NCBI GenBank assembly: GCA_036389675.1
Contig: DASVWI010000021.1
Coordinates: forward strand, 434,001-498,000
DNA from: DASQYE01 sp036389675
GTDB lineage: Bacteria > Acidobacteriota > Blastocatellia > Pyrinomonadales > Pyrinomonadaceae
Length of the DNA: 64,000 nucleotides
Direction: 5' to 3'
The position numbers and the translations under genes are program-made. Positions 50,397-58,209 of the stretch are shown here, one piece after another (position 1 is the stretch's first letter; each line of letters starts with the position of its first letter). A model generated the notes under the pieces. It made no database searches. It worked only from the letters and a program-made list of their open reading frames with translations, and was not told the DNA's origin.

Positions 50397-51374
50397 ATGC
50401 TGATTAAGAGACCCTACGACATCAAATCGAGCGAGATTACGGATAAGAAGGTTTACCTCAACCGCCGTCTCTTTATGCGCGGGGCCGTGCTGGCCGCGAC
50501 CACCGTGGCGACGGGCGCGCTCTATAAAAGGCTCAATCCGCCGCCGCCGGTGACGAAGCCGAGAGAAAAGCTCGCCGAGGTGCAGAAGAGCGCGGAGCTT
50601 GCGGGAGTGCCGCCCGCAGGCGAAAAGCTCACCTCCTTCGAGGACATCACCAACTATAACAACTTCTACGAATTTTCTACCGACAAGCGCTCGGTGGCCT
50701 CCGAGGCCGAAGGGTTCGTCACGCGTCCGTGGACAGTCTCGGTCGAAGGACTGGTCAATAAGCCGAAGAGATATGATCTGGACGATCTGCTGAAGATTGC
50801 GCCGCTGGAGGAGCGCGTCTATCGCTTCCGCTGCGTCGAGGGGTGGTCAATGGTGATTCCGTGGGTCGGCTTTCCGCTCAGCAAGCTTTTGGAGCAGGTC
50901 GAGCCAAACTCGCAGGCCCGCTACGTCGCCTTTGAAACTCTCTACGATCCGAAACGGATGCCGAATCAATCTCGCGGCGTGCTCGACTGGCCCTACGTTG
51001 AAGGGCTTCGCATGGACGAGGCCATGCACCCGCTGACTATCTTGGCGAGCGGTCTCTACGGCGAACAGCTTCCCCCGCAGGATGGCGCGCCTGTACGGCT
51101 GGTCGTGCCATGGAAATACGGTTTCAAGTCCATCAAGTCCGTCGTCAGGATAAAGCTCGTTGAGGCAGAGCCCCCGACCACATGGAACTTGCAGGCGTCG
51201 AACGAATACGGTTTCTACTCGAACGTCAACCCGCGTGTGAGCCATCCCCGTTGGAGTCAGGCCAGAGAGCGACGCATCGGCGAGTATGGGATGAGAGAGA
51301 CGCTGATGTTCAACGGCTACGCCGATCAGGTCGCGCAGCTATACGCGGGCATGGACTTGAAGCGCTACTTCTAA
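50397..51374 (+). CDS. msrP: Periplasmic methionine sulfoxide reductase, molybdopterin subunit
   Basis: 325 residues. Twin-arginine signal NRRLFMRGAVLAATT (22-36) for folded export with its cofactor. The SUOX fold carries the Mo ligand Cys146 in RFRCVEGW, preceded by PWTVSVEGLV. MsrP (YedY) reduces methionine sulfoxide in periplasmic proteins. It is followed after 22 bp by msrQ, the expected membrane partner, so the pair is a classic operon. GGAAG lies about 9 nt upstream of the ATG. The palindrome at 50.2 kb lies in its upstream region and could affect expression. Confidence 0.97.
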   Translation: MLIKRPYDIKSSEITDKKVYLNRRLFMRGAVLAATTVATGALYKRLNPPPPVTKPREKLAEVQKSAELAGVPPAGEKLTSFEDITNYNNFYEFSTDKRSVASEAEGFVTRPWTVSVEGLVNKPKRYDLDDLLKIAPLEERVYRFRCVEGWSMVIPWVGFPLSKLLEQVEPNSQARYVAFETLYDPKRMPNQSRGVLDWPYVEGLRMDEAMHPLTILASGLYGEQLPPQDGAPVRLVVPWKYGFKSIKSVVRIKLVEAEPPTTWNLQASNEYGFYSNVNPRVSHPRWSQARERRIGEYGMRETLMFNGYADQVAQLYAGMDLKRYF

Positions 51375-51396
51375 GGGAGCGCAGTAACGATTAGAG

Positions 51397-52017
51397 ATGA
51401 AAGATACATGGTTCGCTAAAATCGTGCTGTTCATCAACAGCCTTGTGCCGCTCGGGCTGCTCGGCAGGGACGGGTATCACCACAGGCTCGGCGCAAACCC
51501 GCTTGAGTTCGTGACGCGCACGACCGGGATGCTGACGCTCATCTTTCTACTGATCTCGCTGGCGGTCACGCCCGCGCGCAAGATCACCGGCTGGAACTGG
51601 CTCACACGCTTTCGCCGCATGCTCGGGCTCTACGCCTTCTTCTACGGCTTCCTGCATTTCGTCACTTACGTCTGGTTCGACCGCTTCTTCAATCTCAAGA
51701 GCACGGCTGAGGACATCCTCCAGCGCCCGTTCATAGCCGTCGGCATGCTCAGCTTTTTTCTGATGATTCCGCTGGCCGTCACTTCGACCAACAAGATGAT
51801 CAAGCGTTTGGGCGGCAAGCGTTGGGCGAGCCTGCACCGCCTCGTCTACGTCGCAGCCGCGGGCGGCGTGCTTCACTACTACATGCTCGTCAAATCTGAC
51901 ACGCGGCTGCCCGTCCGTTTCGCTATCCTGCTCGGACTACTGCTCGGCTATCGCCTGTTCGTCAAATACCAATCCTCGCCGCCTCCGCCCGCGACCATTC
52001 GCTCCATCCCTCGCTGA
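51397..52017 (+). CDS. msrQ: Haem-binding membrane subunit MsrQ
   Basis: 206 residues, about six membrane helices. The haem-ligand histidines are present: His87 (LHFVTYVWF), His147 (SLHRLVY) and His160 (VLHYYM), together with GMLTLIFLLISLAVTP. MsrQ (YedZ) passes electrons from the quinone pool or flavin reductase to MsrP. The gene directly follows msrP. The tail after the last helix is short and Pro-rich. Length and order match the family. Confidence 0.96.
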   Translation: MKDTWFAKIVLFINSLVPLGLLGRDGYHHRLGANPLEFVTRTTGMLTLIFLLISLAVTPARKITGWNWLTRFRRMLGLYAFFYGFLHFVTYVWFDRFFNLKSTAEDILQRPFIAVGMLSFFLMIPLAVTSTNKMIKRLGGKRWASLHRLVYVAAAGGVLHYYMLVKSDTRLPVRFAILLGLLLGYRLFVKYQSSPPPPATIRSIPR

Positions 52018-52160
52018 CGCACAATCCTCCACCGCGCGCATGCCCATTTAGCTATTGACTTCCGGTGGCTCATTGTCATAGAAGCATAGCGATTCTCGAT
52101 CAGCCAGGCTCTCAGTCCTGAAGTTAAGACTAAAAGCGAAACGAAAATGGGGGACGGAAG

Positions 52161-52460
52161 ATGACTTACGTAGTGACGGAATTGTGTGTGGACTGTAAAT
52201 ACACGGACTGCGCGGCGGTCTGTCCCGTCGAGGCGTTTCACGAGCTGCCCGACAGGCTTTATATCAACCCGGACACCTGCATAGATTGCGACGCCTGCGT
52301 GCCGGAATGCCCCGTGGAGGCCATCTTTTCCGACGCGGCGCTGCCAGAGCCCTATCAGGAATGGCTCGCTCTGAACGCCGAGGCCGCCAATTACCCGACC
52401 ATCAGCGGCAAGATACCTGCGCTCTATGGGCCAAACTGCTCAGGCCCGCCCGAGGGGTGA
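52161..52460 (+). CDS. fdxA: 7Fe ferredoxin, FdxA/FdI type (second copy)
   Basis: 99 residues; GGGGG lies about 7 nt before the ATG. CVDCKYTDCAAVCPVEAF and CIDCDACVPECPVEAIF match the copy at 27458-27736 almost residue for residue in the cluster region. The linker and C-terminal part (EPYQEWLALNAEAANYPTISGKIPALYGPNCSGPPEG) differ. It carries the same [3Fe-4S] and [4Fe-4S] pattern. Likely a recent or strongly conserved duplication; the two may serve different partners. It lies between msrQ and a GGATGAA repeat. Confidence 0.95.
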   Translation: MTYVVTELCVDCKYTDCAAVCPVEAFHELPDRLYINPDTCIDCDACVPECPVEAIFSDAALPEPYQEWLALNAEAANYPTISGKIPALYGPNCSGPPEG

Positions 52461-52477
52461 GCCCGACCGGAAGAAAT

Positions 52478-52555
52478 AAAGGATGAAGGCGGAAGGATGA
52501 AGTAAAGACAAACTGCTTCTTATTCATCCTTCATCCTTCCGCCTTCATCCTTTGA
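52478..52555. repeat. GGATGAA-family palindrome
   Basis: AAAGGATGAAGGCGGAAGGA (52478-52497) then TGAAGTAAAG, facing TTCATCCTTCATCCTTCCGC then CTTCATCCTTT (about 52523-52553). It lies between the ferredoxin and EF-G-like genes. Confidence 0.88.
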
Positions 52556-52733
52556 GAACAGGCATCCATCGCATTCTGTGCTCGCTTGCTTTTACCCTCG
52601 GCGCTCGGATAAATTAGCCTCCAAACGGAAGCGCATCCTGCCCAATCATTTCGGACGTTTTCAACCGACCAGAGGGATGCCCGTCGCCCTTCATTAAAAC
52701 TCTTATGTCTGAAAGGAACTCTCTTCAAACGCC

Positions 52734-54836
52734 ATGAAAGCTTATCCAACCGAACAGATCAGAAACCTCGCCGTCATCGGACACGGCGACGCGGGCAAAA
52801 CGCAGCTCGTCAGTTCCCTTCTGTATGTTGCGGGAGCGACGCCGCGCTGGGGCAAGGTGGACGAAGGCACGACCACAACCGATTACGATGAGGATTCTAT
52901 CGAACGCAAGATCACCCTCAACACAGCGCTCGCCCATCTGGAACATCGTGAGACGAAGATCAACCTGATCGACACGCCCGGCTATGCGGCCTTCATCGCG
53001 CACGCCAGGCCCGCCCTGCGCGTCGCCGATTGCGCGCTCGTCGTCGTGGACGGCGTCGGCGGCGTTCAGGTGCAGACGGAGAAGACCTGGGCCTACGCCA
53101 ACGAGTTCATCCTCCCGCGCATGATGGTCATCACCAAGCTCGATAAGGAGCGCGCGGATTTCGGCGCGGCCCTCGACAGCGCGACCGGAACTTTCAGCCG
53201 CGCCATCGTTCCCTTCACCTTGCCCATCGGGCGCGAGAAAGATTTCAAGGGCGTCGTCGATGTCGTTCACATGAAGGCCTACGAGTTTGACGAGAACGGA
53301 AGGGCACGCGAGCGCGAGCTGCCGACCGAAGGGCGCGACGTGATCGATAAGACGCGCGAGCGCTTAATCGAAGTGGTCGCCGAATCCGACGACGCGCTCA
53401 TGGAAAAGTATTTCGATCAGGGGACGCTTGACGACGCGGACTTGATACCGAACCTCGGCAAGGCCATCGCACAGAGCCGCCTCTGCCCCGTCTTCGCCGT
53501 CTCAAGCTCGACGCTCGTCGGTTTACAGACGCTGCTCGACGGCATAGTCGACTACGCCCCAGACCCGGCGCATCACGAGGCTGAGTTCGGTTACAGCAAT
53601 GCCGACAAAGAGGGAGACAAGATCGCGCGCAAGTACTCGGACAGCGAGCCCTTCTCGGCTTACGTCTTCCGCACCGTTGCCGACCCCTTTGCCGGTCGCA
53701 TCAACGTCATGCGTATCATCAGCGGCCACGTCCAGCATGATGCCAACGTCCTCAATACCAAGCGCGGCACGCAGGAGCGCCTCGGCGCGCTCCACACCAT
53801 GCAGGGCAAGCAACTGGACAAGATTGACAACGCGCACGCGGGCGACATCATCGCCTGCGTCAAGCTCAAAGACACGCAGACGGGCGACACTCTCGCCGAC
53901 AAGGCCGCGCCGATTGTCTATGACGGGGTCGAGTACCCGGAGGCCGCCATCGCCTTCGCCATCGAGCCCAAGTCCAGACAGGACGAAGAGAAGATCAGCG
54001 TCGCCCTGCACAAGATTCTGGAAGAAGACCCGGCGCTACATTTCGACCGCGACGCGCAGACCAAGGAGTTTCTCCTCGCCGGCTCGGGCCAGCTTCACGT
54101 CGAGACGGTGATCGACAAGCTCAGGAAACGCTACGGCGTCGAGGTCGCGCTCCATCCGCCGAAGGTTCCCTACAAAGAGACCATCACGCAGCGCGCCGAA
54201 GTTCAGGGACGCCATAAGAAACAGACCGGCGGGCGCGGCCAGTTCGGCGATTGCAAGGTCGTCTTCGAGCCCCTGCCGCGCGGCGGCGGCTTCCAGTTTG
54301 AAGACAAGATTTTCGGCGGCGCAGTCCCGCAGAATTTCCGCCCTGCCATTGAGAAGGGCATCGTTGAGGCGGCTTCGCATGGCGCAGTGGCTGGCTACCC
54401 TTTGATTGACTTCAAGGCCGTGCTGGTCGACGGCTCCTATCACACTGTTGACTCGGACGAGCATTCATTTCGCGCCGCCGGTCGCAAGGCTTTTCGCGCG
54501 GCCATAGAGAAGGTCAAGCCGACCTTGCTTGAGCCGGTCATGGACGTGGAGGTCAGCGCGCCGCAGGAATACAGCGGCGACATTATGGGCGACCTCAACT
54601 CGCGGCGCGGACGCGTGCAGGGCATGGAGACGCGCGGCAACCAGCAGGTCATCAAGGCGCAGGTTCCCATGGCCGAGATGCTCGATTATCAATCGAAGCT
54701 CAATTCGATCACGGCGGCGCGCGGCTCTTATCACATGCAGTTTTCGCACTACGATCAGGTTCCCGGCCAGATCGCGCAGAAGATCGTCGAGCAGGCCCGA
54801 GCCGAAGGCAGGATCAGAGCCGAAGAGGAAGAGTAA
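52734..54836 (+). CDS. EF-G-like translational GTPase (EF-G2 type)
   Basis: 700 residues, near full EF-G length. GTPase motifs: G1 GHGDAGKT (about 17-24), switch I ERKITL, G3 DTPG, and the guanine-binding G4 reading TKLD where canonical EF-G has NKxD. Domains II-V follow, including the domain IV segment KKQTGGRGQFGDCKVVFEPLPRGGGFQFEDKIFGGAVP. It fits the EF-G paralogue group (FusA2), whose members often lack normal translocase activity and may act in recycling or stress. A standard fusA in the str operon is expected elsewhere. It is 17 bp upstream of the Uma2 gene. Confidence 0.92.
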   Translation: MKAYPTEQIRNLAVIGHGDAGKTQLVSSLLYVAGATPRWGKVDEGTTTTDYDEDSIERKITLNTALAHLEHRETKINLIDTPGYAAFIAHARPALRVADCALVVVDGVGGVQVQTEKTWAYANEFILPRMMVITKLDKERADFGAALDSATGTFSRAIVPFTLPIGREKDFKGVVDVVHMKAYEFDENGRARERELPTEGRDVIDKTRERLIEVVAESDDALMEKYFDQGTLDDADLIPNLGKAIAQSRLCPVFAVSSSTLVGLQTLLDGIVDYAPDPAHHEAEFGYSNADKEGDKIARKYSDSEPFSAYVFRTVADPFAGRINVMRIISGHVQHDANVLNTKRGTQERLGALHTMQGKQLDKIDNAHAGDIIACVKLKDTQTGDTLADKAAPIVYDGVEYPEAAIAFAIEPKSRQDEEKISVALHKILEEDPALHFDRDAQTKEFLLAGSGQLHVETVIDKLRKRYGVEVALHPPKVPYKETITQRAEVQGRHKKQTGGRGQFGDCKVVFEPLPRGGGFQFEDKIFGGAVPQNFRPAIEKGIVEAASHGAVAGYPLIDFKAVLVDGSYHTVDSDEHSFRAAGRKAFRAAIEKVKPTLLEPVMDVEVSAPQEYSGDIMGDLNSRRGRVQGMETRGNQQVIKAQVPMAEMLDYQSKLNSITAARGSYHMQFSHYDQVPGQIAQKIVEQARAEGRIRAEEEE

Positions 54837-54853
54837 AGAGGAAGCCAGCGACA

Positions 54854-55414
54854 ATGGTACAGCAGCTAGCCAAGCACTGGATTACGGTTGACGAGTATGA
54901 GCGCATGGGCGAGGCGGGAATCTTTCATCCAGATTCCCGCCTCGAACTGCTCGAAGGGGAGATATATGAGATGTCACCAATCGGAAGCTCTCACGCCGCT
55001 TGTGTCAAAGCCCTAAGCTTCTTACTCAATCAATTGTTCGGTGGAACTCTGCTGGTAAGCACGCAAGACCCTATTCGACTTAACGATTTCTCAGAGCCGC
55101 AGCCGGACATAGCCCTCCTGCGTTGGCGCGACGACTTTTACCGTCACGCGCATCCCGTTCCCACAGATGTGTTGCTCGTCATCGAAGTCGCCGACACGAC
55201 CGTTGATAGTGATCGTCGCGTCAAGATTCCACTCTATGCGAGGGCGGCGATCAAAGAAGTGTGGCTTGTGAACCTGCCCGCAGAGCAGATTGAAATCTAC
55301 GCCGAACCAGCGGGCGACGCATATCAAATCATTCAGCAGGTCAAGCGCGGCGAACAGGCACGGGCGCACAGCATCTCTGAGCTGGTCGTTAGCTGCGACG
55401 ATGTGCTTAGGTAA
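54854..55414 (+). CDS. Uma2-family (DUF820) putative endonuclease
   Basis: 186 residues; GAGG lies about 10 nt before the ATG. PD-(D/E)XK nuclease fold in the Uma2/DUF820 form: SRLELLEGEIYEMSPIGSSHA, EPQPDIALLRWRDDFY with the Asp, LLVIEVADTTV with the Glu, and KIPLYARAAIKEVWLVN with the Lys. These proteins are abundant in cyanobacteria and some Acidobacteria; nuclease activity has rarely been shown. It is 17 bp after the EF-G-like gene on the same strand, though Uma2 genes are often scattered and the link may be chance. Confidence 0.9.
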   Translation: MVQQLAKHWITVDEYERMGEAGIFHPDSRLELLEGEIYEMSPIGSSHAACVKALSFLLNQLFGGTLLVSTQDPIRLNDFSEPQPDIALLRWRDDFYRHAHPVPTDVLLVIEVADTTVDSDRRVKIPLYARAAIKEVWLVNLPAEQIEIYAEPAGDAYQIIQQVKRGEQARAHSISELVVSCDDVLR

Positions 55415-55651
55415 AACTCCTAAAGGCGATTCACCCGCTGTATTTACCGAAAAACGTTGGATTGCCGCGCCTCCTGGTATAACATGGCGCGGTCGTGGCT
55501 CACACACGAATCCGCAAGGCTCTCGCCACGCAAAGCGAGAGATCATCCTTGCCCTCCCGGCAGGCGGCCTCTATCAAGCAGGGTGACAAAAAGAGCACGA
55601 CGCGCCTGCTCTTCTTCGGATTGCCCGCTAGCGAGCAAAGAAAGGGGGATC

Positions 55652-56404
55652 ATGCCCGACCCCACTCTCATCACTTTCCCGCCCAGCCTCGATAGTGAGT
55701 TCAGCCGCTTTCTGCTCAGCCACTACAGGCTTCCACACCGCGAGCAGCGCCACGTGATAATCTTCTCCTCCTTCGCCACGCTCTGGCACGGTTACACGCC
55801 GCGCTTTCCGCTCCTCTACAGCGACTCTTACCACCTCCCCACGGTGCGTCAGATGATCGACTACTTTGAGCCGCGCCTCCCCAAAGACCGCAGGCTCACG
55901 CAGGATAGCGACGACCCCGCGCAGGTCAAAGCCGATTGGGACTACTTCCGCGACGTGCTGGGGGTCGCCACCTCCGTGTTCGGTTACTACCACCTGCTGC
56001 CGCACAAGCAAATCATGGTCGGCGCACTGAGCGCCGGCGCGCCACAGTTTCAGGTCACGGCGGTACGCCACGCCTACCCCGTCTTCGCGGGTCTGTTGCG
56101 TATACTGCTCCGGCTCACAGCCGAGCGCGCGACTCAGGCGCTCGCCGACATACGCTCGGTCATGCAAAAGGTTGACGAGCGCATCGCTGATGGTCGCCCG
56201 TACCTGCTGGGCGATCACTTCTCGCTCTCCGACATGACGTTTGCCGTCAACGCCGCGCCCGCCGTCTGGCCCGACGAGTACGGAGGCTCGCTTCCGGCCC
56301 TCGCCGATACGCCGCCCGTAATGCAGGCCGCAATCAAAGAGATGCGCGAGCACCCATCCGGTCAAATGGCCCTGCGCATCTACCGCGCACACAGAAACCC
56401 ATGA
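55652..56404 (+). CDS. Glutathione S-transferase-like protein
   Basis: 250 residues from ATG 55652 (AAAGGGGG 5 nt upstream); a longer frame from 55457 has no site and reads as non-coding. Likely N-terminal thioredoxin-like part (1-85, ATLWHGYTPRFPLLYSDSYHLPTVRQMIDYFEPRL), no catalytic Cys/Ser/Tyr I can assign. The helical GST C-domain follows at about 165-235 (KVDERIADGRPYLLGDHFSLSDMTFAVNAAPAVW), with the conserved SLSDMTFA N-capping motif. Members are often non-enzymatic or have unusual thiol cofactors. The gene is a single unit. Confidence 0.85.
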   Translation: MPDPTLITFPPSLDSEFSRFLLSHYRLPHREQRHVIIFSSFATLWHGYTPRFPLLYSDSYHLPTVRQMIDYFEPRLPKDRRLTQDSDDPAQVKADWDYFRDVLGVATSVFGYYHLLPHKQIMVGALSAGAPQFQVTAVRHAYPVFAGLLRILLRLTAERATQALADIRSVMQKVDERIADGRPYLLGDHFSLSDMTFAVNAAPAVWPDEYGGSLPALADTPPVMQAAIKEMREHPSGQMALRIYRAHRNP

Positions 56405-56636
56405 GAAGGAGATGGGCTGAGAAAGACCGCGTGCCCGCTGCCGGTGCGCGAGCGGTTTGGTATTGACTTCGTAACCGAACTGGAATAATTTCTACAGGCC
56501 ACAGAGGCATCCGTTCAGGTCGGTCCCCCATAAGAGCCTGCGCCCGCACGCATTTCTTTCAGAGACCCGCCTACAATTCTTCCAGCGTTGCAACCCGGCA
56601 TAGCAATGCCCAGCCAAAGGAGACAAGAGGAAAGTC

Positions 56637-57410
56637 ATGAAACGGAAGTCCCCCCTTTTCGTAGCAGCCCTGTTCCTGTTCGTAGCCGTCATCTCATCAG
56701 ACAACAATTCCGTATTGGCCCAGCAGCCCGGCGTCGGCGCGACGGCGGCGCAGATCGGCGGCGGCGTCTCCGCCAACATCACCATCCCAAAGCTTGAATA
56801 CCTCTCGCCGCTTGAGAACGAGATCGTCGCCGAGATCAATCTCGCGCGCGCTCAGCCGCAGGTCTACGCCTCCTACCTTGAGGAGACAAAGAGATATTAC
56901 AGCGGCAACCAGATACGCCGCCCCGGCAGAGCGGTCGAAGTGACCGTCGAAGGCTTGAGCGCGCTGGACGAGGCCATTCAATTCCTGCGCGCGTCGCAGC
57001 CCTTGCCGCCCCTGCAAGTCTACAAGGGCATGTCTCTGGCCGCGAAAGATCAGGCCACAGACCTCGGCACGAGCGGCAATACAGGGCACAGGGGCAGCGA
57101 CGGCAGCACGCCCAACGTGCGGGCCAGCCGCTACGGAGACTGGACTAACAACATCGGCGAGAACATCGTCTATCAGGCGATGACTTCGGCCAGAGAATCT
57201 GTGATGGGACTCATCATAGACGACGGGATAGCCACTCGCGGCCACAGAAAGAATATCTTCGACCCGACCTATCGCGCCGCCGGCATCGCCATCGGCGCGC
57301 GCTCGAATCTGGGCACGCTCTGCGTCATCACCTTCGCCGGAGGGTTCACGGACAGAGCGGCGGCAGCGGCATCGACGCCGACCAGCAGACCTGCTGCGCG
57401 TAAATACTGA
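56637..57410 (+). CDS. Secreted CAP/SCP-domain protein
   Basis: 257 residues; GAGG lies about 7 nt before the ATG. Signal peptide to about residue 28 (SVLAQQ). The CAP domain (about 60-240) begins LENEIVAEINLARAQPQVYASYLEE and contains the metal/active-site region GHRGSDGSTPNVRASRYGDW, GENIVYQ and GHRKNIFDPTYRAAGIAIG. CAP proteins are secreted, of varied function (lipid binding, protease-like or cell-wall roles). An insert of about 40 residues (RYYSGNQIRRPGRAVEVTVEGLSALDEA) is typical of the bacterial type. Likely a single-gene unit. Confidence 0.92.
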   Translation: MKRKSPLFVAALFLFVAVISSDNNSVLAQQPGVGATAAQIGGGVSANITIPKLEYLSPLENEIVAEINLARAQPQVYASYLEETKRYYSGNQIRRPGRAVEVTVEGLSALDEAIQFLRASQPLPPLQVYKGMSLAAKDQATDLGTSGNTGHRGSDGSTPNVRASRYGDWTNNIGENIVYQAMTSARESVMGLIIDDGIATRGHRKNIFDPTYRAAGIAIGARSNLGTLCVITFAGGFTDRAAAAASTPTSRPAARKY

Positions 57411-57428
57411 TTGCCCTCCGGCTCTCGA

Positions 57429-57518
57429 AGGATTAAAGGCGGCAATGATGAAAGGAATAATGTAAAGGCTTGATGGCTTTTACTTCATCCTTACGCGTTG
57501 CCGCCTTCAGCCTTATCT
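57429..57518. repeat. GGATGAA-family palindrome, diverged
   Basis: GGATTAAAGGCGGCAATGAT (57430-57449) then GAAAGGAATAATG, facing CTTCATCCTTACGCGTTGCCGCCTTCAGCC (about 57483-57512). It carries the GGATGAA-type word in altered form and lies between two convergent genes, just past both stops. Confidence 0.7.
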
Positions 57519-57524
57519 CCTGCC

Positions 57525-58109
57525 TCACGTATCTTTATTCTCCGCTGCAAAGAGGTTGCGAAACTCGGCTGAGCGCTGGCGCAGGTCCAGCCAGTCCTGA
57601 AAGATTTCGGGCTGGCGGAGCCAGACGCTGAACCACTCGGCTATCTCTGCCTTCTCGGCGCGCTTTTTCGCATCCACGCTCTTATTGCCCGCGATCATCT
57701 GCGCTCTCTGGCGGCCCTTGAGCGCCGTCTCGCGCACACGCCGCAAGCCCTCCTGATCGTGCTTACGCTCGAACTGCCGGCGAAGATTCTCCAGATTCCT
57801 GATGGAGCTTGCGGCCTGCGAGAAGTCTGAAAACTTCAGCACGTTATGGAACATCGCTTTGTAGGGATCGCTGGCGCGCTGTTGCGCGTCCATCTCAAGC
57901 ACTTCGGCGTGGCGCAGCTCCGCGCCCTCGTCCGCAAGGAGGCGCGCCACGCGCACGGGACTCTCGACCGCACCCGCCCCGAACCTTTCGCGCACCGCCT
58001 GCTCTATCTCTTCCAGCTCACGCGCGCCCACCGACTCGCAATCCAGATGCTCCCACACCTCGATCATCAAATCGCGTTTGGTGCGCGCCTTCCACTCCTG
58101 TTTCTTCAT
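57525..58109 (-). CDS. Helical cytoplasmic protein, unknown function
   Basis: 194 residues, all-helical by composition, charged, no signal peptide. N-terminal WKARTKRDLMIEVWEHLDCESVGARELEEIEQAVRERFGAG. Middle IRNLENLRRQFERKHDQEGLRRVRETALKGRQRAQMIAGN is Arg-rich. I recognise no family, though length and codon use look normal. It is divergent from recQ and convergent with the CAP gene. Possibly a nucleic-acid-binding or adaptor protein; this is a guess from charge only. Confidence 0.7.
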   Translation of the reverse strand: MKKQEWKARTKRDLMIEVWEHLDCESVGARELEEIEQAVRERFGAGAVESPVRVARLLADEGAELRHAEVLEMDAQQRASDPYKAMFHNVLKFSDFSQAASSIRNLENLRRQFERKHDQEGLRRVRETALKGRQRAQMIAGNKSVDAKKRAEKAEIAEWFSVWLRQPEIFQDWLDLRQRSAEFRNLFAAENKDT

Positions 58110-58142
58110 CTCAGGTGTCAGCTTACGATGAGGCGGAAGATG

Positions 58143-58157
58143 GTGACAAGTGACAAG
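58143..58157. repeat. TGACAAG heptad pair
   Basis: GTGACAAGTGACAAG in the divergent gap upstream of recQ, the same word as at 14.1 and 48.0 kb but without a matching opposite arm. Confidence 0.6.
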
Positions 58158-58209
58158 ATAATCATCGACAGGCTAAAATAAACGTATCGCTCATGCGTTC
58201 GGGTCAGGT

